Below, in pieces: positions 57,196 to 64,000 of a DNA stretch of 64,000 nucleotides; positions within the stretch are counted from its first letter, which is position 1; each line of letters starts with the position of its first letter. The notes under the pieces are model-generated. The model had not been told where the DNA came from and did not search any database. It saw nothing but the letters and a program-made list of their open reading frames with translations. The DNA lies in assembly GCA_015698045.1 (NCBI GenBank), contig BLAL01000043.1:62001-126000 (forward strand). Reading direction: 5' to 3'. This DNA is from Rhizophagus clarus. Lineage: Eukaryota; Glomeromycota; Glomeromycetes; Glomerales; Glomeraceae. The position numbers were made by a program, and so were the translations under genes.

Positions 57196-57880
57196 CTATG
57201 ACTTAAAATGACCATTATGACTTAATGACTAGTCATAGGTCATTGGTCATTCTAATATTTTGTAAAGTCATATGACTTCGGTCATACAATTAAATTGAAA
57301 ATATTTTATTTATAACAAAAAAAATTCAATGTATTATAAAATTTTAAGAACAAATAGAAATCTTTAATATACATTGGTAAATATTTCATCTGAACCTAAA
57401 AATGAGGGAGATTCTAAAGAAGGTTCAAATAAAGTACTTAAATTCCATTTAGCTGTTTCATCATCAGCAGGATGCACATTCTGACCTGCCAAATTAAAAT
57501 CAGAATTCCATTCCGATGATAAAAAAGCTTCATTTTCACTATTTTCAAATCTATTTTCCAAACTTCCCAATTTTATCCATTCTTCAATCAATTGACTCCA
57601 TTTTTGTTCTTCACTTTGAATGGTTAATTCTTCTCCATTATCATTATTATTATTTACATTTTCATGGTTTTCTTCATTTTCATCATCACTTAATTGAATA
57701 CATTCTTCTTCAATTAATTCAGGTCCTTCATTTTCATCACCATCATCGGGATTAATTGGTATAGCTATATGAAGACGTTGTATTTCTCATTCACATTCTC
57801 TAACATCTTTGATTTTACGAGCAAATAAAATATCACTTCAAATTTGACTCATAGCCAAAACTTTTTTTTGCTGTATATAA
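57196..57880 (-). mobile_element. Terminus and 3' coding end of an unidentified DNA transposon
   Basis: 57196-57290 is a cluster of GTCAT/ATGAC motifs (ATGACTTAATGACTAGTCAT), typical of a transposon terminus. Next, on the minus strand, comes a coding end: an acceptor near 57868, then KKVLAMSQI, RKIKDVRECE, QRLHIAIPINPDDGDE, an acidic stretch, WSQLIEEWIKLGSLE and, last, a stop at 57364. Two stops lie in the first 30 codons. The other terminus is not found. The protein family is not recognised. Confidence 0.45.
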
Positions 57881-58619
57881 AAAATAAATAAAGTCCAAAT
57901 TAGTTTAAAATTCATTTATATCATGTTTTATAAAAACTGCAATATAGTAATTAAAATAAAATGTTACATCCAAACGATTTCTCCGATTACCAGTAACTTT
58001 TATATGAAGTTTTTAGAATTTTATATAAATGAATTGTTACCTTTTAAATGATAACCTATTTATATATTACCCTTTTTTTTTTTAATAATCAATATATACC
58101 TTTATTGATATTTAGTTTATATACCATATAAACAATTTATCAGAAATTATATTCACATTTATATATTACTAAATTAGTAAATAATTAATACTTATTAAAA
58201 AAGAAAATAATAAAAAAACCTTTTTTTTGAATCTAATTCTAAAGTTCTGTCATATTTTTTATCTAGTAATCTTAAAAAAAATTAAAAAAAAACCTCTTTT
58301 ATTTAATGTATTTACTTTAATTGAAACTTTAAAAAATTAAACTTAAAGCCTCAGAAATCTAATTGTATTTTTTATTTAAAAATCTTCTAAAAAAAAAACA
58401 AAATATTAATAATATTTTTTAAAGAAAAAAATAAAGAAAATTCCACTTACTGATCTATATAATTTAATTTCAAAAATCTGTTGATTTTAATTTTGCAATT
58501 TTATTTAATAATTTTATAAAAAAAATAAAAATATAAATAAAAAATTTTTGTTTAATATATATATAAAAAAATTAAATAATTATAGTAAATAAAATAGAAT
58601 TTATTAATAAATTTTTATC
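57881..58619. other. Very AT-rich stretch
   Basis: No gene seen; probably an intron or interior of the adjacent transposon fragment. Confidence 0.4.
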
Positions 58620-58980
58620 AGTTTTATTGTTATTTTTAAATTGGTTGAAACTAGTAAAATAAAATAAAAAAAAAAATTTAAAATTTATAAAACAGTAAAT
58701 TTTATTGTATTTTAGGTGTGATTATAATATGAAATATCAACTTTAACACAGAAAACACAACTTTTTAACAAGTTTATTTATAAGTAAATTTTCTGAAATT
58801 TGTGTAATATAAGTATTCTTTATAAGTAAACTTGCCAGAAAGTTGTGTTTTCTGTATTAAAATTAATGTTTTGCATTCAAAAATATAATAAAATTTATTG
58901 TTTTTATAGGGTTTTAAATTTTCTTTTTTTTTTTTTATTCTATTTTACTACTAGTTTTAACCAATTCAAAAATAGGGATA
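58620..58980. repeat. Foldback (inverted-repeat) element with ~190-bp arms
   Basis: The left arm (TTTTTAAATTGGTTGAAACTAG ... ACAGAAAACACAACTTT) and the right arm (AAAGTTGTGTTTTCTGT ... CTAGTTTTAACCAATTC) are imperfect inverted copies. The core from 58748 to 58855 is well kept (ACAGAAAACACAACTTT, CAAGTTTA). Similarity may continue outward to about 58540 and 59060. Confidence 0.7.
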
Positions 58981-60521
58981 ATTAGTAAATGAAGATATAA
59001 TAAATGTATTTAATAAATTTTTATTTTTATCATATTAATATATCTGATATATAAAAGCTTTTTTACTTAAAGGTATTTATATAATTTTGAGAGTTAAAGG
59101 TAAAAATCATTTTGGTAAATAATTAGGGTAAAAATAAATTAATCTTTATAGTATTCTTATAAAATATACAGTTAAATTTAATTACCGTAATATGATATTT
59201 TATAATTACATTACAACAATTTTTCCAAATAGTTCATATAAAGAAAAATCATGAAACTGGATATTGCATGCATTATATACTGAAAACAATTACTTTAACA
59301 CTATTATTTTCAGCTTTTAATAAAGTGTAATAGCATATATGGGCATATAAAATAATAAAACAAAAGATGAAATCTGCATTAACTAAACTTTAATGACTTA
59401 GACATATAATAATTCCTAAATAATAGAAAGAAATTTTTCTATAATAATTTTTTTTATGTACGAAAAATTGGATTGTTTATCTTTTATGAAAATATAGAAA
59501 ATCCCAATATTTATAATTTAATAATAATGATGATTTTATTACCATATTGGGCACCGTATAAAGTAACTTTAATTAAATTTGTAAAATATTAGAGAATTAC
59601 AGAATTAATAAAACTTTATCGTTACAATCGTTACAAGTCAAGTAGTTGCCTATTTTGCATAATAAATGAATATAATGGCATATGACATAAGCAATGTCTG
59701 ATATTTAACGTTTCAAACTTTTCAAAACCTTTTGTGACAAACGGTAACAATCAACATCAGGAAATTTTAAAAAATTCATTACCAAAAAGATTATGAAACA
59801 ATCAAATCTGTCAAATTACGAAAGATCATATACAGCACATACCGTATTTTAAATATATAGTTTTTTTATAATAAATAACAGATCAAAAAAAAAAAGGAAG
59901 GCAGATCTAAAAAAAACCAAATTATGTTAATTTTAACGAATCTAACTAAATTTATAGTTTAAATTTAATTTAAACATTACAATTAATTAAATAAAAAACC
60001 TATTAATTTTCTTTTTTTTTTTTTAAAAAAAAAAAATTTTTTTCTTGTTTCGTTTTAATACATTTGAAACTAAAAGGGTAAATCGTTACTTAATGAAGGT
60101 AATATTACAACCTTTGTTTTTAGTAAATTCAGGTGATCATCAATATATAATGATAAGAAAAAAATAATCGATCTTTTTTTAAAAAGAAATCACGTTTTAT
60201 CCATAAATAGATCATAAATTTGGACATTTAAAAAAATATTAAAAGTATAGATCTGTAATACAAGTTATTATTGACTATTTTATTAAATATATTTTATATG
60301 GTATATATATATTTACTATTTATACTATTTATAACAAGACAAAAAAAAATGTATTATGCAAGCTTTTTTTAAAACGAAAAGAAAACGAAAATATTCTTAG
60401 AAAAAAAAAAAAAAAAAATTTAAAAAAAAACCAAACTTTCTCTTTTTAAATATTTTTTTTTTTAAAAAAAAATTTCTCATATTATAAGTTTTCATTAAAA
60501 GCGAAAAATCGTAGAAAAAAA
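58981..60521. other. AT-rich upstream region of the 60522 gene
   Basis: Homopolymer runs and no ORF of note. The last few hundred bases should contain the promoter of the plus-strand gene. Confidence 0.4.
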
Positions 60522-61890
60522 ATGTCAGACTTGAGAAACCAGGCAGCTTATTCTTATCCTTCACCGGCAACGAACACTTTACCGAAAAATGATATTTCAC
60601 TTCGTGAAATATTAGACATGTATCGTGACAATCATGATCTGTTAAAACAAATTCTTACTGCTAAATCCGAAGAAGATAAAGTAAAAATTTCGGTCTTTTA
60701 TTTATTGTCGTTTTAACGCGAATTATTATTAAAAATGTTCTATCATTTTTTGTAATTAGCGTCGAACTGAGGAAGGAAAATATAAAACAGAACAAGTACG
60801 ATTACAGTATAAACAAGTGGAATTGGAGATATTAAGAGAACAAAAGAAACCTCCAACAATTTATACCGGAGTTCCACGTAATTATTGTATTAGGATTTAT
60901 TTTGATCAAATCATTCACATAGTTTTAGATCAATTTTAACTTTTTTATTTTTTTTTCTTAATTTTTTTTTATAGCAGTGAATACTACTACACCAGGATTC
61001 AACGTGTAGATATTATTAATTTTTTAAATTTTATCTCATTTTTTCTTTTTAAAACTTGGAATAATAATAATCATAATTAATACTTTTTGATCAGAAAATC
61101 TCCATCAGACGTGCATAGTCCATATTTACCTATACCTCCACCGATAGGTTTGCTATATTTCATTTTTTTTTTTAAAAAAAAAATTGAATTAATATTTAAA
61201 ATTATTTTTATTTATATAGACACGCATTTTCCTGCAACAACACCAACAAGTGCAACACCGCGTTTATCCCCTCCTTCATCGGCTACCACTGGTCATGATA
61301 GCGTAACTTATAATGGGATTTCAAATCCGCACAATCATTCCTATAGCCCAGTTAATCAACGTCCTTCTTTAACACTTTCAATTCCATCATTCCCAATCAT
61401 AACTGCATCTCCCACCGCTATGCATAATAATCATTCATTTTCTACTCCAACAAGCAGTATACCGGAACATCCACAATCTGCAACATCTCAAACACACCAT
61501 CATTATTCACAAAGTCCTACTTCTGTAAATAGTAATAATAAACGTACTAAACTTTCCGAGTCTGAAGTAGATCATGAATATGTGATGGAAGCTTTAAGAC
61601 AAAAAGTACAAAGGAATCAAGAAAATCCAGCAAAAAAATTCATGAATGTCTTAAAACCTAGAAGTGCTAGTATGCCTGTACCTCCATTAAATCAATCGAG
61701 TCCTACTCAACATCATCATAACCGTGATCATAAACAGCAATCACCACATCAACGTCAATCTCAACAACCACCAGCGCCATCACCAGTGGATCCTTCTCCT
61801 ATGGTACATTCACCAATTCCTACTCAATTACCTCCCATGAATGTTCATTCTTCTCCTAGCATGAGTCAAGAACAAGTTGCCAAGACTTAA
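60522..61890 (+). CDS. Five-exon Pro/Ser/His-rich protein with N-terminal coiled coil (343 aa)
   Basis: Exons 60522-60680, 60760-60877, 60975-61005, 61095-61147 and 61220-61890. All introns are GT...AG and all phases agree (EEDK-RRTE, GVP-VNTT, FNV-KSPS, PPI-DTHF), giving 343 residues. Residues 24-85 (LREILDMYRDNHDLLKQIL, AKSEEDKRRTEEGKYKTEQV, LQYKQVELEILREQKK) form a charged helix or coiled coil that I recall from conserved but uncharacterised fungal proteins. The rest is disordered, rich in Pro, Ser, His and Gln. A short conserved-looking island lies at SESEVDHEYVMEALRQKVQR, followed by NPAKKFMNVLKPRSAS, with a possible nuclear signal NNKRTKLSE before it. Probably a nuclear regulatory protein, but that is inference. 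Confidence 0.75.
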
Positions 61891-62505
61891 ATTCAATTTG
61901 TATTGGTTAAAGCTTCATGTTCAATTTATGTTTTGTTTATTATTATTTTATTTGATTTATTGTTATTTTTTCCCCAACTTTTTTTTTTGTATTTTATTAT
62001 CGAATTAAAATAATTATAGTTGTCGGTTTATATTATTTATAAGTATTGGAATTATTAAATTTTGATATTATTTTATCTTGGCTGGTACGAGATAGGAAAA
62101 TTTTGGAAATTTGAGAAATTCAAAATGAATTAAGTAAAAATTCAACATCTCATGTTTAATATTTATCACGTTATCTATTCCATTCATAATTTATCTTAAT
62201 CATTACTACACTACTCTATTCGTTATTTTATTATTACCTAAATCAATATTTCCTCTATTTTTGTTAGATTTACGAAGCAATATTCTTTTCCTTTAACGGT
62301 TTATTTATTGAATGATGTTCTTGGAAAAAAAAAAGATAATAATAATTCATCCAAATTAAACGCGTGTATATATATATATTTTTTTTTTTTTAAAAAAAAA
62401 AAAAAAAATTGTAATAATAAAAAAAAACAAACTTTCATTATTACGTGCATTATATATCCTGTTCGACTTAATAATAATGTATTATACACTACGATATCAC
62501 CAAGT
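61891..62505. other. Convergent intergenic region
   Basis: 3' flanks of the plus-strand gene and of the HIRA gene. A T11/A18 inverted run lies at 62380-62408. No ORF. Confidence 0.5.
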
Positions 62506-64000
62506 TCAGTCTATTTTAAGTATCTTTTTCAAAGAGTCTCCATACTCTGTAACATGTCGTTGCAGAGCACGATTTGAAGCTAGATTATCAAATTGAATTA
62601 ATTAAGAATTCAGATAAAGTAATACGTTAATATATTTCAAAGTTACTTACCCAAAATAGGTAATATCTCTTTCAAAAGCTGTCGTTTTGACATACCCTGA
62701 AAAAATGTAATGTAAAATTAGTTTACCCCATGAACGTTTAAATATTTTGATATTTTTTTTTATTCATTACCATAATGAATGGGTCCCAATTCGATCGAGT
62801 TTGATTATTGTTAATAAAGCTATCTTGTCTAAGTTAATAAATAAGAAGACAGTAAGAACAAATAAATGAAAAAACAAATTTAACTACTAAAGTTTCGTAC
62901 CCATTGACTGGCCCAAGTAATTCCATACAAAGTTCATGTAACCTGAATTCAGCTCCTTCATCGGCCAGTTGTTGTGCATAGGCAAATAGCAGACGTCTAT
63001 ACTCAGTAGGAGAATTAACTAATTCCGAAGAAACAAGTTGATTCTCTAAATGTCCGATTACATGAGCTTTTCCTTGGGTATCCTTGCCTCCGGAATGTCT
63101 TAAATAGGCCAATGATCCAATATTTCCACCACGCTGCCTTGCCATACTTTCCAATGATGCCAAGATTGAACCACCAATCACTTCAGAGGTTTCAGAATTG
63201 GAAGGATCTAGAGTTGAATAACGGGGATCATAGACTCGAACCCAAGTTTTCATATCAAGATGATAACTCCATGCTTCATTTATACTTGTTACCAATAAAG
63301 GTAATCCATTAGGTCTAACGCATGCGGAATTAATGGAAACTGTAGAATGAAAGTCATCTGATAATAAGGTCGCAGCTTGAAGAATAGGTGCAGTAGATAC
63401 GGAAGAAACGATTGCTTTTAAATTTCGTAAATCCCTAATTAAAAAAGGATCACCTTAAAATTGGGTTTTTTTTATATCCACTAAACTGATTATTCTATTA
63501 CTTACCAAATGTATATTAACCCAGTTTGGGTTATACAGAGTAAATATTCGCGGCAAATTTCTAAAAATGATGCAGCTGATTCAAGCATTATAACCGGTAA
63601 TAATCTATTAAAATTAAGTAAAAATTTTGAATAATTGCTTTTCGATATGATTAATTTAGAAATTGTAGTGTACAAACCTTCTACCAGCGCTAGAATATAC
63701 GAATAAACTACCATCTTCACAAGCAACAGCGGAATATTGAGAATGTCCCGTTAAAAGTATGATTGAACTTGGAACATAATCTATCCAAATAACCACTTTA
63801 CCACGGGTACATGATATTTGTGATGGGCCTAATTTTTTATTTAAAAAATTATGCTTAATTATTATATATAAAGAATAACTTTGAAATAATCTAATGAAAA
63901 AACAAACCTTTAGTATTATTGTTGAAACACTCTAATTTTAACGTTGCACCGTCTAAACGGTCTTTTGCTAGGTAGTCTTTAACCTTGTGAGATGCTAGTC
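62506..64000 (-). CDS. HIR1: HIRA/Hir1 histone chaperone subunit, C-terminal part
   Basis: Exons on the minus strand: >64000-63908, 63828-63678, 63604-63506, 63434-62901, 62827-62771, 62696-62651 and 62579-62506 (TGA). All junction phases agree. The sequence covers the C-terminal HIRA domain: SCTRGKVVIWIDYVPSS, CEDGSLFVYSSAGRRLLPVI, CITQTGLIYIWDLR, then HLENQLVSSELVNSPTEYRR, LADEGAEFRLHELCMELLGP, and a terminal WDPFIMGMSKRQLLKEILPI followed by ASNRALQRHVTEY, as in animal HIRA. The N-terminal WD40 propeller lies beyond the window edge. HIRA forms the HIR complex with Hir2/3 and Hpc2 equivalents, deposits H3-H4 outside replication and represses histone genes. No sign of decay; a core host gene. 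Confidence 0.93.

Noticed and set aside
57516-57755. Plus-strand His/Tyr/Leu-rich 79-codon frame
   Set aside because: Antisense of the acidic region of the transposon coding end on the minus strand.
62301-62577. Frames on both strands around 62301-62577
   Set aside because: 3' flank with long T/A inverted run; overlaps the HIRA 3' exon and shows no coding bias.
63235-63245. TCGAACCC as a tRNA T-loop
   Set aside because: It lies in the HIRA coding exon and no cloverleaf can be drawn around it.

Overview
The window is very AT-rich eukaryotic DNA, most likely from an arbuscular mycorrhizal fungus (Glomeromycotina, Rhizophagus-like). The reasons are short spliceosomal introns (GTAAGT...TAG), a fungal-type HIRA gene, FAR1-type Mutator and Plavaka transposons, and gene families I know mainly from Rhizophagus. 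The genus is inferred, not proven. There is no sign of bacterial operons, and I found no tRNA, rRNA or CRISPR.

Layout. 1-8331: the 3' half of a LINE (RNase H domain, CCHC knuckle, poly-A). It is split by a 3.8-kb element packed with intron-like and hairpin modules (1301-5118) and by a 1.7-kb element with an 8-bp target duplication (6413-8148). 8332-12419: two more LINE 3' ends and a Tc1/mariner-type MITE. 12610-13200: a ~175-bp tandem repeat. 13736-17814: a decayed Mutator-like element with a telomere-like tract. 19491-30642: a sparse region with small host genes, a LINE fragment, small foldback elements and a decayed coiled-coil gene. 30643-32010: two lineage-specific genes on +.

32408-54437 (minus) holds one host gene of a SAM-domain-like multigene family, cut by two insertions: a 6.9-kb Plavaka transposon (32982-39902, 2-bp target duplication, flanks rejoin in frame) and a 13.9-kb Polinton-like fossil with ~1.84-kb terminal inverted repeats (40024-53945). 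The fossil carries a second, 4.9-kb copy of the module-array element (46354-51262). 54779-58980 holds small lineage-specific ORFs, a possible gag-like fossil, an LRR fragment and a DNA transposon fragment. 60522-61890 is a five-exon Pro/Ser/His-rich gene, and 62506-64000 (minus) is the 3' part of the HIRA/Hir1 histone chaperone gene.

The most unusual signal is the module array. Roughly 22 (copy 1) and 36 (copy 2) tandem units of ~75-125 bp each look like a micro-exon plus a complete short intron: GT donor, TACTAAC-like branch site, T-tract, TTTAG. In the best-preserved units three inverted repeats can be seen, and arm sequences change in compensating ways between units. Both carriers have Plavaka-like termini (CATC/T.GGAA), and three related modules sit in the unrelated 6413-8148 element. 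All three sets lie in sense with the transcription unit they interrupt, which suggests, but does not prove, removal by splicing or a structured RNA.
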